14,306 bases of DNA, taken from contig CAYREV010000042.1 in the NCBI GenBank assembly GCA_964423345.1, forward strand, positions 1-14,306. Reading direction: 5' to 3'. Below are positions 7,343 to 14,152 of this stretch, piece by piece. The notes below the pieces were generated by a model. It saw only the letters and a program-made list of their open reading frames with translations, had not been told where the DNA came from and searched no databases. The translations under genes were made by a program, and so were the position numbers. The DNA comes from CAYREV01 sp964423345. Its GTDB lineage: Bacteria; Bacteroidota; Rhodothermia; Balneolales; Balneolaceae. How positions within the stretch are numbered: the stretch's first letter is position 1; each line of letters starts with the position of its first letter.

Positions 7343-9380
7343 TTTGTTGAAGCGCCTCCGCAGCTTTCTCGCCGAGCTGAAGCGCCGCAAGGTCTACCGG
7401 GTCGGGGTGGCTTACCTGGTGGCGGCCGTCGTGGTCTGGGAGGGGGCCGACTACCTCTTTTCGGCGCTCGGCTTACCAGGCTGGACCGTGGACTTCGTGG
7501 TCGTCGTCTCGGTCCTGGGCTTCCCCGTGGCCCTGGTGCTGGCGTGGGCGTTCGATCTGACGCCGGAGGGCGTGGAGCGGACCCCGGCGACGGAACCGGC
7601 GGAGAGCACGGGTGCCGACGCCGCGGAACGCGAGCGGCGCTTCGCCGTGAAGGTCCTGGTCGGGCTGGCCCTCATGGCGGCCGCGGTCGCCGGCGGGTGG
7701 TACCTGACCGGGGCAGGTGAATCCGGGACCGCGAGCTCCACCGGGTCTTCCGTCGCCGTCCTTCCGTTCGAGGACATCAGCCCCGATTCGGGGAATGCGT
7801 TCTTCGCCCGGGGAATGCACGAAGAGCTGCTCTCCCAGCTGGCGAAGGTCTCGGGGCTCCAGGTGAAGTCCCGCACCTCGGTCCTCCAGTACGAGGACAC
7901 CGAGAAGACCGTCACGGAGATCGGCCGGGAGCTCGGGGGCGTGGGGGTCATCCTCGAGGGGAGCGTCCGGCGGGCGGGCGACCAGGTCCGGATCACCGCT
8001 CAGCTGATCGACGCCCGGGAGGACGTGCACCTGTGGTCGGAGACCTTCGACCGCGGGCTCGGGACGAAGCAGATCTTCGACATTCAGGCGGAGATCGCGT
8101 CCCGGATCGCCGACGCCCTGGCCGCCGAGCTCACGCCGGAGGAGCGGCGCCGCATCGAGACTCCGCCTACAGGCGATCTCGCCGCCTATGACGCCTACCT
8201 GAAGGGGCGGTCCCACGTCGCGAAGTTCTACGAGGAACGTGCGGGCCCCGCGCACGTCGACAGCGCCATCACCCACCTCCGGAAAGCGATCCGGCGCGAC
8301 TCGACCTTCGCGCCGGCCCACGCGTGGCTCGGCATGGCCTACGCCCCCCTTTATGCGACCACCCGCGAGTCTGAGTGGCGGGACTCCGCCTTTTCGGCGG
8401 CTCGCCGGGCGAGGCAGCTCAACCCCGATCTGGCGGAGGCCCACCTCGCGCTCGGCTTCGTCCACTGGCGGGTCGGAGAGCTCGGTGAGAGAGGCCATTT
8501 CCAGCCGGCGCTCGAGCACCTGAAGCGGGCGACGGAGCTCCAGCCCAGCTCCGCGCTCGCCGCGGGATTCCTGATGATCGTCCACGACCACATGGGCCAC
8601 GACCTGGAGTCGATGCGGTGGTCCTACCGGGCCGCCCGGCTCGCGCCGAAGAATCCCGTCTGGCCGAGTTGGGTCGCGTTCGGCCTCTTCCGGGCCGGCC
8701 TGCTCGAGCCGGCCGAGGCCTGGGCCCGCGAGGCCCTCGAGCAGGGCCCGGACCACTGGAGGGCGGTCCGGACGCTCTCCATGATCCGGGCGGAGCAGGT
8801 CGGCCCGGGAGCCGCCCTCGATACGCTGCGGCGTTTTCGTGAGAAGCACCCGGAACACCCCCGGGCTCTGGAAGTCGCGGCGGGGCTCCACCTGCAGGCG
8901 GAGGGGCCCGACAGCGCCAGGGCCCTGCTCGTGCGAGCGAGAAAGGCCCGGCGGACGGAACGGGCAGAAGCCTCGACCGGCGACCCGGAGGAGGTCGAGC
9001 TGCGTGGGGACAGCAAAGCTCAACTCGGCTACGCGTTGATTCAGCTCGGCGACACGGCTCGGGGTCGAGCCCTGCTCCAGGAGGCGCTGGCCTCCGAGCG
9101 CGAAGGCGAGAGGGAGCAGAACAAGTGGTCGCTCGTCGGGAGTGCCGAGGCGAGCGCGGCCCTCGGGAACGCGGAGGAGGCATACCGCTTCCTCGAGCGG
9201 GCGCTCGAGAAGGGCTACTACCGCGACCTGAAGTCTCCTCTTCTGGAAAGCCTGCGGGGCAGCGCTCGCTTTGACCGAGTTCAGGACCGTGTCCGGAAGA
9301 ACCGGGAAGAGATCCAGCGGGAGATTCGCGAGCTCGATATCGAGTTGTATCCGGATAGCGCGGGGGGGTCCGCAGCGTAA
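7335..9380 (+). CDS. Membrane-anchored FlgO/TolB-like TPR protein, copy 2
   Basis: A 681-residue paralogue of the preceding gene with the same order of parts: 'LAELKRRKVYRVGVAYLVAA', TM helices at about 21-42, 51-72 and 105-126, the same 'AWAFDLTPEGVERTPA' joint, a FlgO/TolB-like domain (about 137-270) with 'SVAVLPFEDISPDSGNAFFA' and 'TSVLQYEDTEKTVTEIGREL', then a longer TPR array ending near 'EKGYYRDLKSPLLESL'. The frame is open further upstream to 7260, but I place the start at ATG 7335 because 'MADLLKRLRSFLAELKRRKV' is the family N-terminus and the upstream codons lie inside the first gene. ATGGCTGA (7335-7342) contains both this start and the previous stop. There is no strong ribosome site, so translation is probably coupled. 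The two copies share layout but have diverged, most clearly in the TPR part, so they may form hetero-complexes or bind different partners. Confidence 0.92.
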   Translation: MADLLKRLRSFLAELKRRKVYRVGVAYLVAAVVVWEGADYLFSALGLPGWTVDFVVVVSVLGFPVALVLAWAFDLTPEGVERTPATEPAESTGADAAERERRFAVKVLVGLALMAAAVAGGWYLTGAGESGTASSTGSSVAVLPFEDISPDSGNAFFARGMHEELLSQLAKVSGLQVKSRTSVLQYEDTEKTVTEIGRELGGVGVILEGSVRRAGDQVRITAQLIDAREDVHLWSETFDRGLGTKQIFDIQAEIASRIADALAAELTPEERRRIETPPTGDLAAYDAYLKGRSHVAKFYEERAGPAHVDSAITHLRKAIRRDSTFAPAHAWLGMAYAPLYATTRESEWRDSAFSAARRARQLNPDLAEAHLALGFVHWRVGELGERGHFQPALEHLKRATELQPSSALAAGFLMIVHDHMGHDLESMRWSYRAARLAPKNPVWPSWVAFGLFRAGLLEPAEAWAREALEQGPDHWRAVRTLSMIRAEQVGPGAALDTLRRFREKHPEHPRALEVAAGLHLQAEGPDSARALLVRARKARRTERAEASTGDPEEVELRGDSKAQLGYALIQLGDTARGRALLQEALASEREGEREQNKWSLVGSAEASAALGNAEEAYRFLERALEKGYYRDLKSPLLESLRGSARFDRVQDRVRKNREEIQREIRELDIELYPDSAGGSAA

Positions 9381-9632
9381 CAACGAGCAGTGGAGCCTGG
9401 AGTTGCCCCGCTTTCGTGGACGGTTGAACGCTGCGTTTCTCGGACGACCCGGCGGTGATTTCGCTCGTAGATGACCCGCGAATCATATTCCATGGTCCAC
9501 GGAGCCCTGAAAACGGGGAATAAGCGAGAACAATTGCTTCCGGTGAAGCGCCAGGCACTGCTGAAGCGTCAGGAACTGCGACCCTGGATCGCGGATTGAT
9601 CCCTCGAGTCTACCGTCGGGCTTCCCCCCCGA
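9381..9632. other. Converging intergenic spacer
   Basis: A 252-bp spacer between the plus-strand TPR pair and the minus-strand lipoprotein gene. No T-tract terminator is visible for either side. It contains an 18-bp tandem repeat (9544-9579) and a short open frame at 9471-9599 (42 codons, Lys/Arg/Gln-rich, no clear ribosome site) that reads through the repeat. I do not regard that frame as an established gene. Confidence 0.6.
9544..9579. repeat. 18-bp tandem repeat, two units
   Basis: Units TGAAGCGCCAGGCACTGC (9544-9561) and TGAAGCGTCAGGAACTGC (9562-9579) match at 16 of 18 positions and abut exactly. The unit length is a multiple of three, so the small open frame across it is not shifted; its peptide reads VKRQAL then LKRQEL. 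Confidence 0.85.
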
Positions 9633-10034
9633 TCAGCCTTCAGCGGTCGCAAGAGACACAGTGGGAGGCTCCGATTGGTCCAACTGGACATCACGCACGA
9701 GCTCGGAGGTGAGCAGGCGACACAGGGCGACCTCGCCTACCTGCAAAGTCAACATCGCGAACCGCTCGAAGCGCCGGACAACCTCCGCATCGGTGTCCCC
9801 GATTTCGGCGAGAAGCCGATCCTGGAGCTCGGCGATGCGCTGCCGCTGCTCTTGGGCCGCGTCATCCGTGAGTTCAGCTTCCGGGGTCACGTCCATATCC
9901 AGCGTGACGATGACCCTGAGGCTTTCCTCCTGGCGCACCTCATCGACGAGTGGATCGTCCGGACAGTCATCGACGGGACCGGTGGCGCAGGCGGCTAGGA
10001 GGAGCGCCAACGAAACAGACATGTAGCGGTTCAT
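9633..10034 (-). CDS. Lipoprotein with stand-alone I9-like subtilase-propeptide domain
   Basis: A 133-residue protein starting MNRYMSVSLALLLAACATGP, a lipoprotein signal with a canonical LAAC lipobox (Cys16). The frame is open further upstream to 10085, but only the start at 10034, or the ATG at 10022, puts the signal peptide at the N-terminus. After a short acidic linker the rest (about 38-126) looks like an inhibitor-I9-type subtilase propeptide: a first strand 'SLRVIVTLDMDVTPEAEL', a helix 'QRQRIAELQDRLLAEI', then 'AEVVRRFERFAMLTLQVGEV' and 'LLTSELVRDVQLDQSEPPTV'. This order matches the propeptide of the protease encoded upstream ('EKIRVILELA', 'HQYRSFPLLNLEVSENAL', 'SPKVVRWVEDIPVDPTL'). 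The protein stops where a catalytic domain would begin, and translation past the stop shows no Asp-Thr-Gly motif, so it is not a recently frameshifted protease. It could be an inhibitor, a folding chaperone in trans, or an old remnant. The gap to the protease stop is 162 bp. Confidence 0.75.
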   Translation of the reverse strand: MNRYMSVSLALLLAACATGPVDDCPDDPLVDEVRQEESLRVIVTLDMDVTPEAELTDDAAQEQRQRIAELQDRLLAEIGDTDAEVVRRFERFAMLTLQVGEVALCRLLTSELVRDVQLDQSEPPTVSLATAEG

Positions 10035-10133
10035 CGGCTGGAAGCCAACTGGAGGGAACCAACAAGGGAACGTCATTACATACACTCGTAAGCACTGATA
10101 GTGGCAGCTGAGCCGACGCGCCGACGAGCGAGG

Positions 10134-10167
10134 GCCGGGGCCGCCGCTCGAGAGCGACGACCCCGGC
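10134..10167. other. Strong inverted repeat (hairpin) between protease and lipoprotein genes
   Basis: GCCGGGG (10134-10140) pairs with CCCCGGC (10161-10167), and an imperfect inner stem continues to a loop around CGAG. No T-tract follows in the minus direction, so it is not a standard intrinsic terminator. It could be an mRNA processing or stability element that separates expression of the two genes. Confidence 0.5.
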
Positions 10168-10196
10168 TGGCGCCTCGGGTGAATGAGGTCAGGTCA

Positions 10197-12992
10197 TCAG
10201 CCTCCGTGCATCAGGTTGATGGCCTCGAGAATATCCTTCTGCTCCTCGAGCTCCGCGCGGGTGGCGCTCGGGTCGAGCCGGACCGACTCGGCCGCAGTGA
10301 CCGCGTCCGAGAAGGGGGTGTCCGCCACGCCGTCCCCCGTCGTGTCCACCATCTCGTCGAAGGTGAAGGCGCCGTTGGCGAAGTTGAGCCACGCGGCCAG
10401 GAGCTGCTGGTCCAGCAGCTCGGTCATGTCACCCGAATTCCCCCTGGGGTGCAGGACCTTTCCGGCCTCGGATTTCGTGGAGGCGTCACGCTCCTCGCTG
10501 AAGACCGCCGACATGAAGTTCGCGATCTCCAGATAGCAGTCGAGCGTTTCCATGTCGAACTCATTGCTCCGCTGGCCGCGGTACTGCGGCTGCCAGAAGC
10601 CCGAGCCCCGCGCACGGCCCGACGTACCGGCGATGACCACGTTCGCGCCGTCCACGTCGGAGCCTCCATCGTCGTCGTCGACAGTGAGATCGACCGCGAA
10701 CACACAAGCGCTGGACCAGGCGTGAGTCTGCTCGTCAGTGATGGCCCGGGGATCGACGTCCGGGCTCGGGAAGGGATCGGTATTCGGCGGATTCACGAGG
10801 TAGTCCGCTAGGTCCGTATTTCCGTCGTCCCAGTCCCACTCGAGGTGCAGGTCATCGCTGCCGGGATCTGTCACGTCGGCGCTGAAGTCCACGGGATCGC
10901 CGATCTGGGTGATGAAGGTCGGCGTGCCCCCGACATCGGTCGCGCCGGACTCGTCGATCTCGGCGACCGGATCGACGTTGTTGACTTCGAGCTCGAAGTC
11001 GTCCGTGCCCTCGCCGCCGTCCTTGTCGACCACCGAAACGGTGACCGTGAACGTGCCGGAGGGTGGATCGCCCGTCTCGCTCGTGTCGCCATAGTCGCAG
11101 CTTCCGCTCACCGTGCCCTCCAGGGTGGGCGCGGCCGCGTCGGTAACTGTCACGTCACCGGAGATCGTGAGACCGGACGCCACGTCGAAGCAGACGATCT
11201 CGGCAGTGAACGGTTCGTCCAACACGCCCGGATCCGTGAAGCTCGCATTCACGGTGAGCACATCGCCCTCGTCGATCTCCGTGACCTGGCTCGGATCGAT
11301 CGTGACCGTCGGATCGACGTTCTCAACCACCAGCTCAAAGGTGGCTTCGGCGGTCACGGCTTTCTCATCCGTGGCCGTGATCGTCACGGTCTGGCTCTGG
11401 TCGGAGCCGTCCGAGCTGTCGAAGCTCCAGGACCACGTCCCGTCCCCGTTGTTGATCACAGCGCCGACCGAGGCGTCCAGAGTGATGTCACCAGGGGCCG
11501 TCTCGTCGTCGCTGACGGTGCCGCCATTGTTGGCAGTGCTGCCCTCGTCGACGGTAACGCTGGCGTTGTCGACCGTCAGGGTGGGCGGATCGGTCGTTCC
11601 CTGGACGGCGGCGAGCAGATCGATGCGCGGCGTCGTGGCGGTGCCGCCACCGCTGGTGTAAGTGAGATCGACCCCATTGTCCTGCAGCAGCGAGAGGATC
11701 TCAGAAACCGAGATGGACGGCCACTCCTGGCGGAGGACCGCGAACGCGCCGGTCACGTGAGGCGCCGCCATCGACGTTCCACTCTTGGAACCGAAGGTGG
11801 CGTTGTCTTCCGACGAGATGATGCCCCTCCCCGGCGCGAAGAGGTCGAGCAATGGGCCCCGGTTGTCGAAGAAGAGCTGGTCGGATTCGTCTACGGAACC
11901 CACGGTGATCGCCGTCGAGATGCAGCTGGGAAAGCTGACCTGGTTGTCGAAGCCCTGGTTACCGGCCGAGATCACCGTGGCGATGTCCGCTGCCAGCAAG
12001 GCGTCGATGGGAGCCTTGCGCGGATCGCCATCGCAAGCCGTGCTGGTGTTCCCACCGCCGAGGCTCATATTCGCCGCGACGAGGTCGAGGCTCGAGATGG
12101 TGCCGTCGGCCAGGTCCAGCACGTGCTGCAACCCGGCGATCTGATCGCCCTGGAAGGTCCGTACACAGGGGGCTCCCGAGGGACAGTCCGAGTCGTTGTT
12201 GAATCGCGTGAAGACCTGGATGGCGACGATGTCGGCGCCGGGCGCGACCCCCGTGTCCGGGCCTCCCGAAACACCCGTTCCATCCCCAGCGGCGATTCCC
12301 GTGACGTGGGACCCGTGGTCACAGAGCGGACCGTTGTTACACGCGGCCGTTCCGTCGATGTCCGCCGCGCCGGATCCTGTCTGGGTCGTGGTTCCGTCCG
12401 GGCAAAGCGATGTCGTCGCGGAACCCGCGTCGTCACTCGAAAAGCAGGCCTCCGCCACGAGTCGATCACTGTAAAACGGGTGATCTGAATCGACGCCGGT
12501 GTCGAGGATCGCGACAACCTGGCCACTTCCGTCGAGTCCCAGATCGTGCACGTCGTCCCCGTTGATGAACGGAATGCTCGCATCGAGCGTCGGGTCCACG
12601 GGGATATCCTCCACCCACCGGACGACTTTCGGGGAGCGAGTGATTCCCTGCAGCGCATTCTCGCTAACCTCGAGGTTGAGGAGTGGGAAGCTGCGATACT
12701 GGTGCAGCAAGTTTACGCCCTGAGCGTTTTCGGCGCGTGCCTGCTCGGCCACCGCTCTCTGGTCGGCCATGCTGGCCAGCTCGAGGATCACTCGGATCTT
12801 TTCTCCGCTAGCCTCGCTCTGCGCAAACGCCCCCTGTACGACATCGGTCTGAGAGGCGGCCGATTTTAATTCTTCCGCGGAGTCGGACGCCTGAGTGGGG
12901 GCGACCGGCGGTGAGTCGTCGGTACAGGCTGCCGCGAAGAGCAACGCGAAGGCGGCAAGCGTCGCGAGGCCGATCCTGAGAGGGCTGGTCAT
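10197..12992 (-). CDS. S8 subtilisin-like serine protease, lipid-anchored, with Ig/PKD-like repeats
   Basis: 931 residues from ATG 12992, preceded by AGGGAG 6 nt upstream; an earlier in-frame ATG (13052) would bury the signal peptide. Order: signal peptide with a weak lipobox 'LLFAAAC' (Cys23); I9-like propeptide (about 63-135); S8 catalytic domain with Asp164 (AILDTGVDSDHP), His226 (DHGSHVTGIAAG), oxyanion Asn345 (ISAGNQG) and Ser407 (SGTSMAAPHVTG); three Ig/PKD/cadherin-like repeats (about 468-788) joined by 'VENVDPTV' and 'VNNVDPVA'; and a C-terminal module (about 793-931) beginning 'GSGFWQPQYRGQ', with 'QLLAAWLNFANGAF' and a calcium-type loop 'DTTGDGVAD'. The triad is complete, so activity is expected. 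It is likely exported and anchored to a membrane by lipid. Acidic residues in the repeats suggest calcium binding. It is the upstream partner of the propeptide-like lipoprotein. The substrate is unknown. Confidence 0.95.
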   Translation of the reverse strand: MTSPLRIGLATLAAFALLFAAACTDDSPPVAPTQASDSAEELKSAASQTDVVQGAFAQSEASGEKIRVILELASMADQRAVAEQARAENAQGVNLLHQYRSFPLLNLEVSENALQGITRSPKVVRWVEDIPVDPTLDASIPFINGDDVHDLGLDGSGQVVAILDTGVDSDHPFYSDRLVAEACFSSDDAGSATTSLCPDGTTTQTGSGAADIDGTAACNNGPLCDHGSHVTGIAAGDGTGVSGGPDTGVAPGADIVAIQVFTRFNNDSDCPSGAPCVRTFQGDQIAGLQHVLDLADGTISSLDLVAANMSLGGGNTSTACDGDPRKAPIDALLAADIATVISAGNQGFDNQVSFPSCISTAITVGSVDESDQLFFDNRGPLLDLFAPGRGIISSEDNATFGSKSGTSMAAPHVTGAFAVLRQEWPSISVSEILSLLQDNGVDLTYTSGGGTATTPRIDLLAAVQGTTDPPTLTVDNASVTVDEGSTANNGGTVSDDETAPGDITLDASVGAVINNGDGTWSWSFDSSDGSDQSQTVTITATDEKAVTAEATFELVVENVDPTVTIDPSQVTEIDEGDVLTVNASFTDPGVLDEPFTAEIVCFDVASGLTISGDVTVTDAAAPTLEGTVSGSCDYGDTSETGDPPSGTFTVTVSVVDKDGGEGTDDFELEVNNVDPVAEIDESGATDVGGTPTFITQIGDPVDFSADVTDPGSDDLHLEWDWDDGNTDLADYLVNPPNTDPFPSPDVDPRAITDEQTHAWSSACVFAVDLTVDDDDGGSDVDGANVVIAGTSGRARGSGFWQPQYRGQRSNEFDMETLDCYLEIANFMSAVFSEERDASTKSEAGKVLHPRGNSGDMTELLDQQLLAAWLNFANGAFTFDEMVDTTGDGVADTPFSDAVTAAESVRLDPSATRAELEEQKDILEAINLMHGG

Positions 12993-13052
12993 CGTGTCTC
13001 CCTGAGGCGGGTGGGTCACGGATGTTGCGAGGTGCGACGTATGGCACACCAA

Positions 13053-13187
13053 ACGTTCGCGGGATCAACATTCAAGTCGTCCATCTCGTGGGCGTCACCG
13101 CAGCGTCACACATGTGTCCACGACCGATGGATGGGAGGTCGGGAGACACGTGCGTAGCGGGGCCGGACGGGGCTTGATCTCAGTCAG
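13053..13187. promoter_or_regulatory. Upstream region of the protease gene, with a perfect palindrome
   Basis: Non-coding leader. ACACATGTGT (13108-13117) is a perfect 10-bp palindrome about 116 bp upstream of the protease ATG and could be an operator. No convincing -35/-10 pair is seen; TTGATC and CATACG on the minus strand are weak matches with over-long spacing. Confidence 0.3.
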
Positions 13188-13223
13188 TGGGCCTGGCTGG
13201 ACTCGAACCAGCGACCTCACGCT
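13188..13223 (-). pseudogene. 3' half of a tRNA gene, probably tRNA-Ile(GAT); attachment-site remnant
   Basis: Read on the minus strand, this has the 3' anticodon stem (GCGTG), a variable loop AGGTC, a perfect T arm (GCTGG-TTCGAGT-CCAGC), the 3' acceptor strand CAGGCCC and discriminator A; CCA is not encoded. The 5' half is absent: no GGGCCTG acceptor or D arm lies in the next 50 bp, and the bases before CTGATCA do not pair with GCGTG. GAT sits at the anticodon position, but C occupies position 37, where a purine is expected. Homology therefore ends at the anticodon loop, where many tyrosine integrases cross over. Identity as Ile is inferred from similarity and is not certain. Confidence 0.7.
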
Positions 13224-13266
13224 GATCAGGCCAGCGCGAGCACCCGGGGAACCTGACGGTGGAAGT

Positions 13267-13669
13267 CCGAAGCGTCCGACGGCGACCTGGGACAGGTATC
13301 AGGCGACCCGGGAAGTGACGGACGACGTGAAGATGGAAGTCCGCTGGGGAGATGAATCGGAAGTCATTCGGAGCGACCTGAGTGAGCTGTTCGATCTGGC
13401 CGTGGCGACAGGTCGCCGGCTGTCTGCGATCTGCTCCCTGCGCTGCTCCGATCTCCGGCTGGAGACGACCAGCAGGGCACCCCACGCGGCTATTCGTTGG
13501 CTTGCGGATACCGATGTGGGCGACGTCCCGGAAGGATCTGCCGGCCCAGGACGTTTCCGAGGCCGGCGGCTGGTCCACCGTTCGTATGGTCGAGGAGGTC
13601 TACACCCAGGCCGACGAGCAGACTACCTTGAGCGTGGTCCTCCATGAAGGCAGGGTAAGGAGGACGAAC
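13267..13669 (+). pseudogene. Broken tyrosine recombinase (phage/island integrase)
   Basis: Two pieces in different frames. The first (from about 13267 to 13513, one frame) reads 'ATWDRYQATREVTDDVKMEV', then 'LFDLAVATGRRLSAICSLRC' and 'APHAAIRWLADTD'; it holds the first catalytic Arg region (TGRR, codon 13414-13416). The second (from 13514, shifted frame) reads 'MWATSRKDLPAQDVSEAGGW', then 'VRMVEEVYTQADEQTTL' and 'VVLHEGRVRR', with the likely nucleophile Tyr at 13601-13603. Integrase sequence jumps at about 13514 from the strand after the first Arg to the stretch just past where His-x-x-Arg should be. An internal deletion, which also shifts the frame, has thus removed that motif and the region before it. 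The N-terminal DNA-binding domain is also missing. The product cannot be a working recombinase. Its C-terminal end lies next to the tRNA-Ala half. Confidence 0.8.
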
Positions 13670-13709
13670 GGGGCCATAGCTCAGCTGGGAGAGCGCCGGC
13701 TTTGCAAGC
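13670..13709 (+). pseudogene. 5' half of tRNA-Ala(TGC); broken at the anticodon arm
   Basis: Starts GGGGCCA (acceptor 5' strand), TA, GCTC-AGCTGGGA-GAGC (D arm), G, CCGGC (anticodon stem), then TTTGCAA with anticodon TGC at 13703-13705, and the first two bases of the 3' stem (GC). Sequence then departs: GCACC replaces the expected CCGG, and no variable loop, T arm or 3' acceptor strand follows. The half begins immediately after the integrase remnant. The break near the anticodon loop is typical of integrase-mediated exchange at a tRNA gene. A functional tRNA is not possible from this copy. Confidence 0.85.
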
Positions 13710-13815
13710 GCACCGAGAGATGGCGGATTTCCGCCGTCCTGCCCGTCATTCCGGGCTCTTCTCCCTCAGCCTGCGGGACCCGAGATTCGCCGATCTCCTG
13801 GGCTGAGAGGTCTGG

Positions 13816-13839
13816 ACTTACACACCTACTTACACACCC
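13816..13839. repeat. 12-bp tandem repeat (ACTTACACACC)
   Basis: Units at 13816-13827 and 13828-13839 match at 11 of 12 positions. The A/C-rich composition stands out from the GC-rich surroundings. Adjoining short direct repeats near an attachment site can be integrase arm-type sites; here this is only a possibility. Confidence 0.6.
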
Positions 13840-14077
13840 CCGGGCCGCTCTCGTCCGGCTGTATCCGGCTGCTCAGGGGACAATCTGGGGGACACCGCTC
13901 GGGTCGGTCTGATTCCCCCTCTTCCCTGTCTTCCTCCTGGTGCTGCACGACTGGGAACCCCGGCAGGCCCCGACTTCGGTTCCCGCCGCCCTCGTAGAGC
14001 GTGAAAGGCGGGGCTGAGCCTCCGTCCGGGGCTGGATTGTCGTGAGGCGCGGCTACCTTTCAGGCACTCGCCCCGTG

Positions 14078-14083
14078 TAGAAT
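14078..14083 (+). promoter_or_regulatory. Candidate -10 box for the small membrane protein gene
   Basis: TAGAAT, 69 bp before the ATG at 14153, is a good -10 match in GC-rich DNA. No clear -35 accompanies it. Confidence 0.2.
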
Positions 14084-14152
14084 ACCCAGAGCCAAGTCGC
14101 AGAGCCGACTGAACCGCTCGTCCACCATTGATCACCTCCTGCACGAGAGTTG

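Larger units (their letters stand above)
13710..14152. other. Non-coding stretch with small repeats
   Basis: No gene is supported over about 440 bp. Seen here: a perfect small hairpin GGCGGA-TT-TCCGCC (13722-13735) right after the tRNA-Ala break; two adjoining 12-bp units ACTTACACACCT / ACTTACACACCC (13816-13839); and an inverted repeat GGGAACC (13953-13959) / GGTTCCC (13978-13984). Open frames across it are low-complexity and resemble no family I know. It is probably debris of the integrated element. Confidence 0.6.

Noticed and set aside
7473..9383. A 636-codon open frame on the minus strand opposite TPR copy 2
   Set aside because: The plus-strand gene has TM helices, a FlgO-like domain and TPR units; the reverse product has no recognisable feature.
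10845..12488. A 547-codon open frame on the plus strand opposite the protease
   Set aside because: The product is low-complexity and Arg/Asp/Val-rich, while the minus strand has a complete S8 catalytic triad and signal peptide.
13114..13647. A single 177-residue protein beginning upstream of the tRNA-Ile half
   Set aside because: The N-terminal third translates the reverse of a tRNA fragment (GPGWTRTSDLTLI is a well-known artefact), and the end is an out-of-frame reading of the integrase. Only the middle is integrase-derived.
13670..13912. Continuation of the second integrase frame as a protein ('GAIAQLGERRLCK...')
   Set aside because: This peptide is the classic false translation of tRNA-Ala, so the frame past about 13669 is not coding.
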